In this document: positions 53,572 through 63,696 of the stretch, piece after piece
Layout: each line of letters opens with the position of its first letter
How positions within the stretch are numbered: the stretch's first letter is position 1
DNA from: Sphingobacteriales bacterium 44-15
GTDB taxonomy: Bacteria > Bacteroidota > Bacteroidia > Chitinophagales > Chitinophagaceae
NCBI GenBank assembly: GCA_001899685.1
Contig: MKWG01000043.1
Span: 329,942-393,941 of the forward strand
Length of the DNA: 64,000 bases
Direction of reading: 5' to 3'
The notes under the pieces: generated by a model
Seen by the model: only the letters and a program-made list of their open reading frames with translations
The model's database searches: none
Told to the model about the DNA's origin: nothing
Position numbers and translations under genes: made by a program

Positions 53572-53732
53572 TTCAGGTTACAAGTTACAGGTTTCGGGTT
53601 TCGGGTTTTAGGCTTCAGGTCCCAGGTCTTCAAGTTGTACCTCAAGCCTGTAGCGCCCTATACCACTTACGTCTTACCACTTATCACTTACCATTTACCA
53701 CTCTCCCCTCTCACAACGCTGATAAATTGATT
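53572..53732. repeat. Degenerate repeat-like spacer
   Basis: Short iterations GTTACAAGTTACAGGTTTCGGG, TTTCGGGTTTTAGGCTTCAGG and ACCACTTA(C/T) repeats without an ORF. The TTACCACTTACCATTTACCAC tract resembles the sequence that ends the AAA fragment at about 47125-47145. Confidence 0.5.
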
Positions 53733-55289
53733 TTAGTTTACAGAACCGCTTCTTTTTGAGATCAAAAGCAACCCGAGCCAGGTAAGCAGCCCGTTGAGCA
53801 ACAACAGCTCAATACCGATCTGGAAGCCGCCAAACCAGTGAGCGGCATTCCTGCTGATGATGTAACACAATACAGGCGCCACAAGGGAAATGGCAGTAAT
53901 AGCATAGCTGTTTGGCAACTGCCTCCGGGTAAATATGCCAAAGGCAAATAAGCCAAGCAATGGCCCATAGGTATACCCGGCAAGATCCAGTATGACGTCT
54001 ATGATGCTATTGTTGTTAATAATATGAAAAATAATAATGCATATCAGGAAGACAAATGCAAAGGAGAAATGAACCGATAGCCTTGTACGCTTTTTTGCCT
54101 TTTCGTTCATATCGGTCCTTTTCTGCAGCCCGAGGATATCAATGCAGAAGGAAGAGGTCAATGCGGTAAGGGCGCCATCCGCGCTGGGAAAAAGGGCGGA
54201 GATGAGGGCTATGATGAAAATGATGGTGATGGAAGACGGCAGAAAGTTCATAGCAACAGAAGGAAATATTTTGTCGCCTATGACATGGAGCATCTGTCCG
54301 GCATGCGCAGGATCAGGTACAAGCAATTCTTTTACCACACCTGCTTCACCGGTTATATCTGTGTAAGCTCCGCCTTTGGATAATACAAACATATACAGCA
54401 GCCCTCCCAGCATCAGGAAGAGGAACAGCACGCCAAACATCACGACGGCCATTGTCATCACGTTTTTTTGTGAATCGCCCAGCCGTTTCACACTGATATT
54501 TTTTTGCATCATTTCCTGGTCGAGCCCCGTCATGGCAATGGTGATAAACGCACCGCCTACGATCTGCTTCAGGAAAAAACCCTTGCTGTTGACGTCTGTA
54601 TTGAACACATTCAGATAGCCTTTTTCCCTCATTTGCGAAAGCGCCTCCACGCCGCCTATATGAAGATGATGCAGGATATAGATCACACAAACGATCAGCC
54701 CGCCAACCATAAGGGTGGTCTGAAGGGTATCTGTATACACAATTGTTTTTACTCCTCCTTCGAAAGTATACAGCAATATCATCAGCAAAATAAGCGCCGT
54801 GGTAACAATGAACGGCACCCCCATTTTATCAAGAATAAAAAACTGTAAAATATTTATCACTAAGTACAGGCGCGCCGTAGCTCCGGCAGTACGGCTGATA
54901 ATAAAAAACAGCGCACCTGTTTTATAGGCAATATTCCCGAACCTGTGCTGAAGATAATTGTAGATGGAAGTAAGGTTGAGGCGGTAATACAGCGGCAGCA
55001 GCACGAATGCAATCACCGCATAACCGATAAGGTATCCTATCGCCACCTGCATATAAGCAAATCCCTTAAAGCTGCCACCGGCAAAATCCCCTACCCCGCC
55101 CGGTACACTTACGAATGTTACGCCCGACAATGAGGTACCTATCATACCGAAGGCCACCAGCATCCAGTTGCTGTTCTTGTTACCGATAAAGAAGGTATCG
55201 TTATTGGAATTGCGGGAGGTATAATATGCTACTGCCAGCAGCAAAGCAAAATACCCTACCACAAAAGCAAAAAGTATCCAGGGAGACAT
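53733..55289 (-). CDS. Sodium:solute symporter (SSS family)
   Basis: The 518-residue inner-membrane protein has about 13 helices. It carries the SSS hallmarks GMIGTSLSGVTFVSVPGGVG (about 48-67, in the Na+ site region), GTSLS, RLNLTSIYNYLQHRFG and ISALFPSADGALTALTSSF. It would import a solute with Na+. The substrate cannot be deduced; no catabolic genes are adjacent. It is separated by repeats from the gene downstream. Confidence 0.93.
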   Translation of the reverse strand: MSPWILFAFVVGYFALLLAVAYYTSRNSNNDTFFIGNKNSNWMLVAFGMIGTSLSGVTFVSVPGGVGDFAGGSFKGFAYMQVAIGYLIGYAVIAFVLLPLYYRLNLTSIYNYLQHRFGNIAYKTGALFFIISRTAGATARLYLVINILQFFILDKMGVPFIVTTALILLMILLYTFEGGVKTIVYTDTLQTTLMVGGLIVCVIYILHHLHIGGVEALSQMREKGYLNVFNTDVNSKGFFLKQIVGGAFITIAMTGLDQEMMQKNISVKRLGDSQKNVMTMAVVMFGVLFLFLMLGGLLYMFVLSKGGAYTDITGEAGVVKELLVPDPAHAGQMLHVIGDKIFPSVAMNFLPSSITIIFIIALISALFPSADGALTALTSSFCIDILGLQKRTDMNEKAKKRTRLSVHFSFAFVFLICIIIFHIINNNSIIDVILDLAGYTYGPLLGLFAFGIFTRRQLPNSYAITAISLVAPVLCYIISRNAAHWFGGFQIGIELLLLNGLLTWLGLLLISKRSGSVN

Positions 55290-55422
55290 AGTGTAATAAT
55301 GTAATTATTGAGGCGGGAAGATAAAACATTTATTCTTTCTCTGTACTCTACCTGCAGCATATACGCGGCAAAGAGAAAATGCTTTCCCTAATACAAGTCT
55401 TTAAAATTGTATTTTTTTCAGA

Positions 55423-56112
55423 TCAACTGTTCAAAGCCACAATATACTTATCAATATACTCCTGCTTCTGCCTCGACTTGTACTGCTGGATAAAACGGGG
55501 ATGCTCCAATACCGTCAGGCGGTCAAAAAGTTTCGCTTCCCTGTTCAGCTTATGGATAAAATCTGCATTTTTCTTTCCCAGCACAAAAGCTTCGGAAGTA
55601 TCTAATCCTAAGCTGATATGTTTTTTTAAAGAGGATATCATAAATGCTTTTACCATTTCAAAAAGATCAGGCTCATCATAATAATTGGCATTCAGCCATT
55701 TCCCGTCTTTTGTTTGTCGTGTAATAGCCAATGGAAAAGGTGAATTGATATAAAAGCGCCGGTAGAAATCTTCAGCTCCCCCGTACCCGTCTATCATTTC
55801 GTACATAAAAACAGAAGACACTTCGTGAGTATGCGCCGATTTCATTTCTATACCACAAATACTTTTCAGCCGTTTTGTGTCTGTAAACGGCACACCGGTA
55901 ACACCCGCGCCGTGCCGGCTCGGGTTGATCCCGATTATAAACCTGCGCTGCGACGTGTCGTTGTAGTATTTATGATAAAACCGCTGCATCACCTCCATTG
56001 TTTCCGGGTTGTCCACATAAGGATTCATCACCTGGAACCCTGCCGGCAGCTTTCCCGGATAATGCAGATGACGGTTGAAATCAATAACTTTTTCGCCGAA
56101 GGTTTTTGTCAT
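55423..56112 (-). CDS. SMUG2-type uracil-DNA glycosylase family protein
   Basis: The 229-residue protein belongs to the SMUG2 group, known from Pedobacter. Motif 1 is GINPSRHGAGVTGVPFTD (about 82-99), the group's version of the GxNPG active-site loop, and motif 2 is LEHPRFIQQY (about 203-212) with the catalytic/leucine-loop His. The middle helix-strand region contains KSAHTHEVSSVFMYEMID. Members excise uracil or related bases from DNA. It stands alone, and its 5' side is followed by a long repeat-filled spacer. Confidence 0.88.
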   Translation of the reverse strand: MTKTFGEKVIDFNRHLHYPGKLPAGFQVMNPYVDNPETMEVMQRFYHKYYNDTSQRRFIIGINPSRHGAGVTGVPFTDTKRLKSICGIEMKSAHTHEVSSVFMYEMIDGYGGAEDFYRRFYINSPFPLAITRQTKDGKWLNANYYDEPDLFEMVKAFMISSLKKHISLGLDTSEAFVLGKKNADFIHKLNREAKLFDRLTVLEHPRFIQQYKSRQKQEYIDKYIVALNS

Positions 56113-56194
56113 TGTATTGAAGGTAATAAGGTTATTTGTGTAACGACTTGCGGGTTACTAAGGTAAGAAGGTTTTTGAATTGCTACCTGTAAAA

Positions 56195-56362
56195 GGATGT
56201 ATTTCAATTTTTCGCAAGCGGAAATGTGCAACGGATTGAAATCCGTTGAAACAAGATGCTACCAGGTTGACGGCTCTTGCAGTTCCGCATTCCAGAGCCA
56301 TTGGCTCGATCACATATTACCGCGCGGGATTTCAATCCAATGCAAAAATCAAAATGCATTCC
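56195..56362. repeat. Foldback repeat, second full copy (diverged middle)
   Basis: Ends GGATGTATTTCAATTTTTCG and (inverted) TGCAAAAATCAAAATGCATTCC are the same terminal family as 19889-20233. The middle has different hairpins: CAACGGATTGAAATCCGTTG and GAGCCATTGGCTC, plus GATTTCAATCC. So ends are conserved while the interior is exchanged. Confidence 0.75.
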
Positions 56363-56414
56363 CCTGTAAATATGCATTTTAAACTCACCATTCAATAATC
56401 CCACAACACTCTAT

Positions 56415-56556
56415 TGCTATGTCAACAATAATCTTTTGTATTTCTTTGTGAGAGGTGAGACTTGCCTACAGGTTTACCTGCCGTAGGCATGGCAGGCAGG
56501 CGATAAACGTAAGGATTTCACATTTATCATCTGTCGTTTCACGTTTGACATAACAC
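56415..56556. repeat. GTTATGTCAA-type MITE-like repeat, copy 3 (inverse orientation)
   Basis: Read on the minus strand it begins GTGTTATGTCAAACGTGAAA and ends ATTATTGTTGACATAGC, matching copy 2 over its length including CGCCTGCCTGCCATGCCTAC. Confidence 0.8.
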
Positions 56557-56804
56557 TACTTGGTTTAATACCTGGCGTCCCATGTTTTGCTCAGAAAATC
56601 CGGAATGCATCTGTGGCAAACGCCCTGCATTCAGCTTATAATAATTCACAGCATTATATTCTTTGAACGATTGCAAATTTGTGATCACAGCCGCATAGCG
56701 GCTGCCCTATGGAATAGGAAAATAAATTGACAGATATGGATTCTCATTATTATTTCATTATCCAATCCTATAAATCTTCGTGCACAACGACAGCACTGCA
56801 AACA

Positions 56805-58577
56805 TTACAGCTTTTTGATGAGACGCTGCAGTGTGCTCTGATTACCGGATGGTTTGATAGCAACGGCAATGCCTCTGTCAAGTGAGAGCGTAAGCTGGCG
56901 CCTGTCAACAGCCACATCTTTCTGCAACACTTTATCACCTAGGGATGTAATAAGATAAATATCCACTTTTCTAACATCGCTCCATTCTTCAGGCAGTAGC
57001 CACTGGCAGCGGTCATAACCGTCTTCACTATAGGCAATGATAGCAGGGGTTTTACTCCAGAGAGCAGGCACAAATACATCATTATTGTCGCGCAGCAGGA
57101 AGCTCCCGCGTCGTATGATCTTATGACCGTTCTCTACAGCGGCGCGTATGCCATCGGAATAATACAGCGTATCTTGCACAAGCGCGAGACGCTGGTGGCG
57201 GCTGAGATAATACCATACCAGCGTGGTACGGCAAAACTGCCCGAGAAAACCGGAAGGGCTCATGAGGTTTTGTATAAATAACTCTTCTCCATGCATGCTG
57301 GAGCCGAAGCGGAAATCGCCGTCATCGGTCCTGCTGGTCATGCCGCGTGCGGAGAGGCATTCGGGTGTCTGCATCTGGTAACTGATATCGGAAGGATACC
57401 ACCAGCTCATGGGTTGCAGCCCGTAGAATCCTTCACCGGGAGGATGCGCCCAGAAGATGCCTTCGCCGGTAACATCAAAACCTTTCTGCCGCCAGTAACC
57501 GAATATCTTGCGCTGGGTTTCCACCTCTTTATATATGTCAATGCCACCATGTTCTTTTTTTGCATGCCAGGGGCTGATAGTGGGATAATGCTCGGGCTTT
57601 GCAATGAACACATCCACGTGTATGGTATGCCCTTCGAGCAGCTCGGGTATCATGGCAATAAGCCCATCAATTCTTTTCTGCGCCAGCCCTTCCTCCCATT
57701 CTCGGGTATAGCTCACTTTGTACATGGAGTCGCCCCGCATCTGTATACCGCTTACCAGCAGGCTACCGTTTTCCTCCCTCGCAATGATGTCTTTGCGCAT
57801 GTATTCTTCCCACAGCGGGCTATGCCTGTAGGCATCCACCATATTGATATGCAGGCTGACAGTAGTATTATATTTCCTGCCTTCGCGTATAAGCCACCGT
57901 AAGCTTTCGAGGGCAGTGGCATCCTGCGGGCGTTTGAGATTTTCATTGACGGGAAACCAGGCGGGGTACCAGTGATCATGACCTCCCGCCTGCCAGCCCA
58001 CCAGATAGATGATCTTGGGAATGCCCTGGGTGAGGTTGTCGGTGCGCCTGATCACTTCCAGCGCCTGCTCAAAAGTGCAGAGCACATCATGCGGCTTTTG
58101 GAACAGCAGTTCATTTTTTAACCGCTCCACCGGCTCTCCTTCCATGCCCAGGAAAAGCTTGAGAACGAGCGCCTGGTGGTACTCCCGGTAATAAGGCCGT
58201 ACCACGATATCTGTAGTGGCAGTTAGCGTTTGCCCATCGCGCATATACACTACCGTTATAGTAGCTACGCCGCCAGCACTGGCAAAGGCGGTATCGCCTT
58301 TTATATTGACTACCGCATCGTTGCCGCTGATCAGCTTGCTGGCAGCGGTGAAACGCAACTGGTCGCGGGGAATGGTCACAGTGCTGCCATTGCTGCGTAT
58401 AGCAGTTACCGTGAGTACGGCGTGGTCGTTTGACTGCAGCACGGGATTTAATATGGTTTTGCTAGAATGGAGGATGATGGAGCTAATAGCAGGCGGATTG
58501 GCGGATATGGTACACGTGGAGAACAGGAATAAGGTGATTAATGATAAACGTAAGCAATGTTGGAGAGTAAATGCCAT
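56805..58577 (-). CDS. Secreted GH101-like glycosidase with N-terminal Ig-like domain
   Basis: The 590-residue protein has a signal peptide (about 1-26), a BIG2-like Ig domain at about 30-125 (LTVTAIRSNGSTVTIPRDQL, GVATITVVY) and a TIM barrel matching the endo-alpha-N-acetylgalactosaminidase family: IPKIIYLVGWQAGGHD, VSLHINMVDAY, IHVDVF with Asp322 as candidate nucleophile, and VTGEGIFW with Glu372 as candidate acid/base. A C-terminal sandwich follows. It lacks the carbohydrate-binding modules of classic GH101 enzymes and is far shorter. Substrate is probably an alpha-linked GalNAc glycan, by family only. It is the last gene of the minus-strand polysaccharide locus. Confidence 0.78.
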   Translation of the reverse strand: MAFTLQHCLRLSLITLFLFSTCTISANPPAISSIILHSSKTILNPVLQSNDHAVLTVTAIRSNGSTVTIPRDQLRFTAASKLISGNDAVVNIKGDTAFASAGGVATITVVYMRDGQTLTATTDIVVRPYYREYHQALVLKLFLGMEGEPVERLKNELLFQKPHDVLCTFEQALEVIRRTDNLTQGIPKIIYLVGWQAGGHDHWYPAWFPVNENLKRPQDATALESLRWLIREGRKYNTTVSLHINMVDAYRHSPLWEEYMRKDIIAREENGSLLVSGIQMRGDSMYKVSYTREWEEGLAQKRIDGLIAMIPELLEGHTIHVDVFIAKPEHYPTISPWHAKKEHGGIDIYKEVETQRKIFGYWRQKGFDVTGEGIFWAHPPGEGFYGLQPMSWWYPSDISYQMQTPECLSARGMTSRTDDGDFRFGSSMHGEELFIQNLMSPSGFLGQFCRTTLVWYYLSRHQRLALVQDTLYYSDGIRAAVENGHKIIRRGSFLLRDNNDVFVPALWSKTPAIIAYSEDGYDRCQWLLPEEWSDVRKVDIYLITSLGDKVLQKDVAVDRRQLTLSLDRGIAVAIKPSGNQSTLQRLIKKL

Positions 58578-58665
58578 GGCATAAAGAATTTAATGATGTT
58601 GTTATATTCAAATACTTCCCTCTATGAGTGCTGCAGCATAACTCCAGGAAGATAAGCTTTCTGTT

Positions 58666-61623
58666 TTATTCCTTTCCCGGATCCCTGTCTGTTTCCAGCA
58701 GCCATCCCTGTTGCGGCGCTATAAGGAGAATATCTCCCTCTTTCCATTGAGCGGAGGGCTGAAAGTTTTGTATCGGCGTAGCCCTGAAGAGTACCTGCGA
58801 GGGCTTCCAACCCACACGTTCCCAATCAATATTTAAATGTACACCCACAGTATCCTTTGCCCAACTTGCTACCGATACCAGCAGCTTATTATTCTTCCGA
58901 TAGGCTGTTACCAGGACATCCGGATTAGAGCTTGTCACCAACGGGCGTTCTGACCAGTAGCCCACCATGTCAGCATCGGCTATCCCGAAATCATCCCACA
59001 GTTTCCAGATATTTTGCGGCTCGCAGATGACACCATCGGTCTTCCAGGGGTAACGGGAAGTCATACCGTATATCATACCACGCCAGGGGTTACCGCCTCC
59101 CTGCAACATATCACCCATTAACCCGAAAGGTATACCTGAAGTTTCTACCAGCCAGTTGGCAGGTGACATTTTGTTGTACTGAAAGCTTTCTCCAAACCAC
59201 AGTTTGTCTATATAGGGAAAGTATTCCGTATACTGTGTGGCAGGTCCTTTGGAGAAACCGGTATTGGAATGCAAATCTATAAGGCAACCGGGCTTCACTT
59301 CATTCATCACCCTGCGCATACGTTTCAGCATCTCCCTGTCAAACGCTACATCATCAAGATACAGTCCGTCAATGCCGGTATGTTTGACCAGCCAGTACAA
59401 GCCTTCGATATAATAATTGTACCAGCGTGAGTCACCAGATGTCAGCAGGGCAGCATCAGATTCAGGATACCCGATAATATTAGTAAACCATTGTGGGGTA
59501 TAATTATCCTGCAAATGTTCACGCAGCCAGGTATACCCACCTCCCCTTCCGCCGGCAAATATTTCAGTGCCCAGGCTACGCAAAGCCCACAGTTCAGTAA
59601 CCTGGTTGGTGAGTTCGCGAATGGTATAATATAGTTTCACCTTTATGCCGAGCCGGTGAAAATGATCCGTCACCGCCCTGATGGTATCAGCAGTGGTGAA
59701 AGGATAGTTGATATAAGGATTAACGGCATTGGCGTGGTGGATATTGATGATCTTAATACCTTTTTCAAGATCTTCGGGGCCGGGCAGCGGTAAGCCTCCA
59801 TTATGATAATAGCGGTTGACAAACTGCGGGCGGGGGTCAAGTGGCTTCACCGGCGTAATCAGCAATACAAATTCAAAGCGGAGAGAATCGCCGGCTTTCA
59901 GCTCACGGGTGCCGCTATAGGTAGTATGGGTGACCGTCTGTCCTTCTGTGCGGATCGTAAATCCTCCGTTGTCATTGTTATACCATGCGGCCGGCGGTGC
60001 GGGATGGTAGAGGTTGAGCAGCGGTCCGCTATAAGTGGCTCCACGAAGCTCGCAATAGATGCCTGCATGGGTATTGCCCGTCCAGTAAGCATCCTGTGGA
60101 CCTTTCCACTTCCAGTCGTACCGGTCAGGTTCATTCATGCCCGGCAGCCCCATACCCATAAAGTATTGAGCTATGTCTTTTTTCACCGGAAGCTCCATGC
60201 GTATATCCTTCACCGTTATATCCTTTTTGAAGCTGCAACTCAGGTTATAATGAAGATACCCGTCGGACTCCATTGTGCCTTCGCATACCACGGCAATTGA
60301 TGGTGACTCAGCAGAGGCCTTCCAGGAAACCTTTCCACCGGCTGTATGGGTGAAAGTAAACCCGGAGGGCAGCAGCGATTGTATCCCCTCACCTGTCTCT
60401 ACAACGAAGGCCACAGGCTGATTGAGTATGGCCGTGCCACGCGCTGTGATAGACCGGGGCAAACCATCATCGCCTAACATCACTGCCCCGCTGACACCGC
60501 TGACGGATCTTGACTGTACCTTCAATGCGGTGTATGGAGCAATGGGTGCATCCTCTATACCCCGTGTTGAATTCAGCCAGCGCAACCTTGAATGCCTCCA
60601 TCGTTCATCATCTCCCCTGTCGGCAATAACATTGCCGGTCACCCGCAGGCGAACCCTGATCGCTTGTACAGGAATACCATCGGCTGAGAGCTGTATGGTA
60701 AAATTATAGTTACCCGCTTTTGCATTTTCCGGTATATCCACGCCAAACCACAGCGCCTGCACATCGCCTTTGGCAATATCTATCTGTTTCCGGAAATATT
60801 TTCCCCGGGAGTCTTTCCCTTCTGCATTAATGCAGGTTACCGGGAAAGGCGCATTATCATAAGTGATTTTCAGCCGTTGTACCTCTTTCACCGGCGCCCA
60901 GGCGCCCACCTGAAAAGTATAGTACTCGTTCCGGTCTGCCGTACCGGTAAATGCATTGGCTGCCTCCCGGCTGACCCACCGGTAAGGTATATCGTGCTGC
61001 ATCCGTATAGGATAACGTCTGTCTTCGGGGAAAAGCATCACTACATTTTTATGCTTTTGCAAAAGCAATCTCTCCTCGGCCTTCGTTGCGATCACTTCCA
61101 TCGGGTAAAAGCTGTCGAAAGCGGTGCGGGATTCGATAGCAATAACTTTAGCATAAGGCAGCTTTGGCTTTTGGCTACCTGATCGCAAAGCACCAAGGTT
61201 GTTGGCCTCAACCCATGCTGCCTCAGGCGTATTCTCCGGCTTAAGATAATCTCCTTCAAACCATCCGCTGTTCTTTTTTCCCTGCCAGGGCATGTAATAC
61301 ACATAGTAAAGACCGGGTCCATACCGGGGACGAAAAACAAATATGCCTTCCTCCCTGTCTGTCTTTACACGAAAAATATCACTGATCTCTCTGCCAGCAC
61401 TATCGGTAACGATCAGCCGCTTCTGGTCAGGATGATCATCATGCCTGCGCCAGGGTACCTGCGCCAGCACTGCTTCTCCGTTTTCTTTTACCACTATCAC
61501 TACACGATGATTGCCCAGGGTCTCTGTCCAGGGCTCGCGGGCAACCCGATAAGGAAGGATAGTCTGTGCATGCTGTTGAATGGAGAAAAGCAGGAGTACT
61601 ATTGAAAGGCAGATTCTCATCAA
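58666..61623 (-). CDS. Secreted glycoside hydrolase-like protein (DUF6067/GH123-N type)
   Basis: The 985-residue protein has a signal peptide ending QQHAQ (about 19). The first half is beta-sandwich (PRYGPGLYYVYYMPW, then a GH123-like sandwich with ENAKAGNYNFTIQLSADG). The second half is a barrel with PYINYPFTTADTIRAVTDHF, KLYYTIRELTNQ, DGLYLDDVAFDREML (about 750-764, candidate acidic residues), LIDLHSNTGFSKG and KTDGVICEPQNIWKLWDD. A final sandwich ends the protein. I place it in the DUF6067/GH123-like group with moderate certainty; GH123 acts on beta-linked GalNAc. It lies 88 bp from a GH101-like gene on each side. Confidence 0.65.
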   Translation of the reverse strand: MMRICLSIVLLLFSIQQHAQTILPYRVAREPWTETLGNHRVVIVVKENGEAVLAQVPWRRHDDHPDQKRLIVTDSAGREISDIFRVKTDREEGIFVFRPRYGPGLYYVYYMPWQGKKNSGWFEGDYLKPENTPEAAWVEANNLGALRSGSQKPKLPYAKVIAIESRTAFDSFYPMEVIATKAEERLLLQKHKNVVMLFPEDRRYPIRMQHDIPYRWVSREAANAFTGTADRNEYYTFQVGAWAPVKEVQRLKITYDNAPFPVTCINAEGKDSRGKYFRKQIDIAKGDVQALWFGVDIPENAKAGNYNFTIQLSADGIPVQAIRVRLRVTGNVIADRGDDERWRHSRLRWLNSTRGIEDAPIAPYTALKVQSRSVSGVSGAVMLGDDGLPRSITARGTAILNQPVAFVVETGEGIQSLLPSGFTFTHTAGGKVSWKASAESPSIAVVCEGTMESDGYLHYNLSCSFKKDITVKDIRMELPVKKDIAQYFMGMGLPGMNEPDRYDWKWKGPQDAYWTGNTHAGIYCELRGATYSGPLLNLYHPAPPAAWYNNDNGGFTIRTEGQTVTHTTYSGTRELKAGDSLRFEFVLLITPVKPLDPRPQFVNRYYHNGGLPLPGPEDLEKGIKIINIHHANAVNPYINYPFTTADTIRAVTDHFHRLGIKVKLYYTIRELTNQVTELWALRSLGTEIFAGGRGGGYTWLREHLQDNYTPQWFTNIIGYPESDAALLTSGDSRWYNYYIEGLYWLVKHTGIDGLYLDDVAFDREMLKRMRRVMNEVKPGCLIDLHSNTGFSKGPATQYTEYFPYIDKLWFGESFQYNKMSPANWLVETSGIPFGLMGDMLQGGGNPWRGMIYGMTSRYPWKTDGVICEPQNIWKLWDDFGIADADMVGYWSERPLVTSSNPDVLVTAYRKNNKLLVSVASWAKDTVGVHLNIDWERVGWKPSQVLFRATPIQNFQPSAQWKEGDILLIAPQQGWLLETDRDPGKE

Positions 61624-61708
61624 AATCGTTTTATGTATTTAAAATAGAAGTATTATTCTACTACAGGTCATATACTGCATTATTTCATTTCGGGAACATG
61701 CATTGTCA

Positions 61709-63112
61709 TTATTGGTTTGTAGTTATAAGCAATGGTACCCCTCTTTCCAGGTGTATATTCATCTGCCTGTTTTTTAGTGTTATTTTCCTTTTCCATGACA
61801 AACCGTTTTTTGTAATTACAAAAACTTTTACCTGCTCCACGTGCTTCCACTCATCAGGTAAAAGAAAACTAAAGTCAGTAGCTGTGTCGCTGTAAGCCAC
61901 CCAGCTATTATCGTTTCGCCAGAGGACCGGCAAACACACTGTATTGCCCCGGCGAAGCAGCCTGTTCCCTTCCAAAATAGTACTGTCAGAAAGGGACACA
62001 CGAACATTTCCGGAAAAATAAGCTGTCCTGGTTTGCTTTTCCCCTTCTATCCTGAGCCGTTGAAGGCGATTGAGAAAATAATAGGGTAAAAAGTTCAGAT
62101 AAAACTCCCTTGTGAAAAGGCTATCCCAGGATCTGTCATCAACATGATTCCTGGCATTGGGAAAAAGGTCTTCCCCGTACATGCTGGTACCGAAAAGGAA
62201 CTCCAGTCCAAAGTCGCTGTATCTCAAATCAGGATTCATATGACTACCAGTATAAATGCTTGCAGGTATATGCAGATAGTCAGCCTGCGTACGGGCATTG
62301 AAATGCCAGGCAAAAGGCACAAGGCCTGTCATATAGTCCATCACCCATTCGCTGGTAGGATCTATACCTTTTTGCAGCCAATAATGGCATACTTTTTTTT
62401 GATATTCCGACTCCACCACTACCGATTCCGCATGGCCTTTACTTTCGCGCGGTATCCATGCATCAAGATGAATGGTAGCGGCGGTTCTCAATAGTGGTAA
62501 AACTGATATTAGAGAATCAATCCTTTTTTGCGCATAGCCCCGCTCCCATTCATTCCTGTAATTGATCTGGTATGCTTTCCTATGATTGTAATTACCAATC
62601 ACCATCAGGCTGCCATCTGCATTTTTTGATATCATATCGTTGTCCACATATTCCTTCCACAAAGGACTGTCTTCGTAAGCATCAGTCATATTAATATGAA
62701 GGCTGACAGTAGTATGGTAGCGCCGGGCTTCATACATTAGCCAGGTGAGGCTTTGCCTTGCATCGCTGTCCTGTGGGCGTTTTAAAGCCCTGTTTACTTC
62801 AAAAAAAGCAGGATACTTATCGTCATGCCCGTTATATTGCCATCCTACCAGGTAAATTATTTTAGGTGTCTCCAGCGTAATCCGGTCAACCTGTTTAATG
62901 AGCGACAATGCTTTATCAAGATCACAGTACACTATACTCCCACCCTGCCCGTCTGGTATACTCAATAACAGCTTCATCACCAAGGTCTGATGGTAGGCAT
63001 GATTCCAGTGCGGTAAACTGTCTGCGACCACATTACTTCCATTTGCATCTGATGCCTGCACACACTGATACCGGATCGTAAAGAAGAATAAGAATGAAAA
63101 AAACAATTTCAT
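61709..63112 (-). CDS. Secreted GH101-like glycosidase, shorter paralogue
   Basis: The 467-residue protein has a signal peptide (FFFTIRYQCVQA, end about 20) and the barrel seen in 56805-58577 without the Ig domain. Matching blocks are PKIIYLVGWQYNGHD, VSLHINMTDAYEDSPLW, IHLDAW with Asp217 and DPTSEW with Glu255, corresponding to the D/E pair of the paralogue. The Asp-to-Glu distance is 38 residues here and 50 there. The C-terminal sandwich is present (WVAYSDTATDFSFLLPDEW). It follows the DUF5018-like lipoprotein gene within the same locus. Confidence 0.78.
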   Translation of the reverse strand: MKLFFSFLFFFTIRYQCVQASDANGSNVVADSLPHWNHAYHQTLVMKLLLSIPDGQGGSIVYCDLDKALSLIKQVDRITLETPKIIYLVGWQYNGHDDKYPAFFEVNRALKRPQDSDARQSLTWLMYEARRYHTTVSLHINMTDAYEDSPLWKEYVDNDMISKNADGSLMVIGNYNHRKAYQINYRNEWERGYAQKRIDSLISVLPLLRTAATIHLDAWIPRESKGHAESVVVESEYQKKVCHYWLQKGIDPTSEWVMDYMTGLVPFAWHFNARTQADYLHIPASIYTGSHMNPDLRYSDFGLEFLFGTSMYGEDLFPNARNHVDDRSWDSLFTREFYLNFLPYYFLNRLQRLRIEGEKQTRTAYFSGNVRVSLSDSTILEGNRLLRRGNTVCLPVLWRNDNSWVAYSDTATDFSFLLPDEWKHVEQVKVFVITKNGLSWKRKITLKNRQMNIHLERGVPLLITTNQ

Positions 63113-63197
63113 AAAAGATACCTGAAAAAATGCAGGTACATTAATAAGGATTAATGACCTGCATATATACGACTAAAACTGACTGTTATAGATAGTG

Positions 63198-63668
63198 TTA
63201 TTTAACCAGGTTAATGCTTATACTCCACACCTTGCTGGTCTTTCCGTCTGCTGCAGTCACTTTATATTTCTGCAACTTAGAAAAATCTCCGGGCATACCG
63301 AGTTTAGGAGCGCCCTCAAGCGGTTCAATGCTGGCGCCCGTAGAAATATTGCACATCATTACAATATTTGTAGCGGAAACTTTGTCTCTTTCGCCGGGCA
63401 CTGTAAAGCTGCTTGCATCAGGTACTGTTACTGTAGCAGAAGCTGTCCCATTACTAAAACTTTTATCAGATACAGAGAGTGTAACGATCCGTACAATATT
63501 ACTTCCATCAGGATATTGCTCTGTATCAAGATAACGGTATTGTGAATAGAGCTCTGTAATATCCGCATCGGAATAAGCGGGCAGATCGGGCAGATTCCCT
63601 TTAAGGCATGAACTCAAACCGAATATCAAAGCTAAAAGACCTGCCAGTATATTTATTTTGTTATGCAT
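63198..63668 (-). CDS. DUF5018-like lipoprotein of a polysaccharide locus
   Basis: The 156-residue protein has a lipobox LSSC with the lipidated Cys at about 21 (FGLSSCLKGN). The middle (about 60-105) reads as a beta-sandwich and the C-terminus ends KYKVTAADGKTSKVWSISIN, an ending shared by secreted DUF5018-type and adhesin domains. These small lipoproteins usually follow susD and may bind glycan at the surface. The gap to susD's stop is 28 bp. Confidence 0.75.
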   Translation of the reverse strand: MHNKINILAGLLALIFGLSSCLKGNLPDLPAYSDADITELYSQYRYLDTEQYPDGSNIVRIVTLSVSDKSFSNGTASATVTVPDASSFTVPGERDKVSATNIVMMCNISTGASIEPLEGAPKLGMPGDFSKLQKYKVTAADGKTSKVWSISINLVK

Positions 63669-63696
63669 ATATGAAATGTTTTCATGTTAAAGATGA

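Larger units (their letters stand above)
56113..56804. other. Repeat-filled spacer
   Basis: About 690 bp without a gene. It contains a foldback element (56195-56362) and a GTTATGTCAA-type repeat (56415-56556). The remainder (56557-56804) shows no structure I can name. Confidence 0.6.
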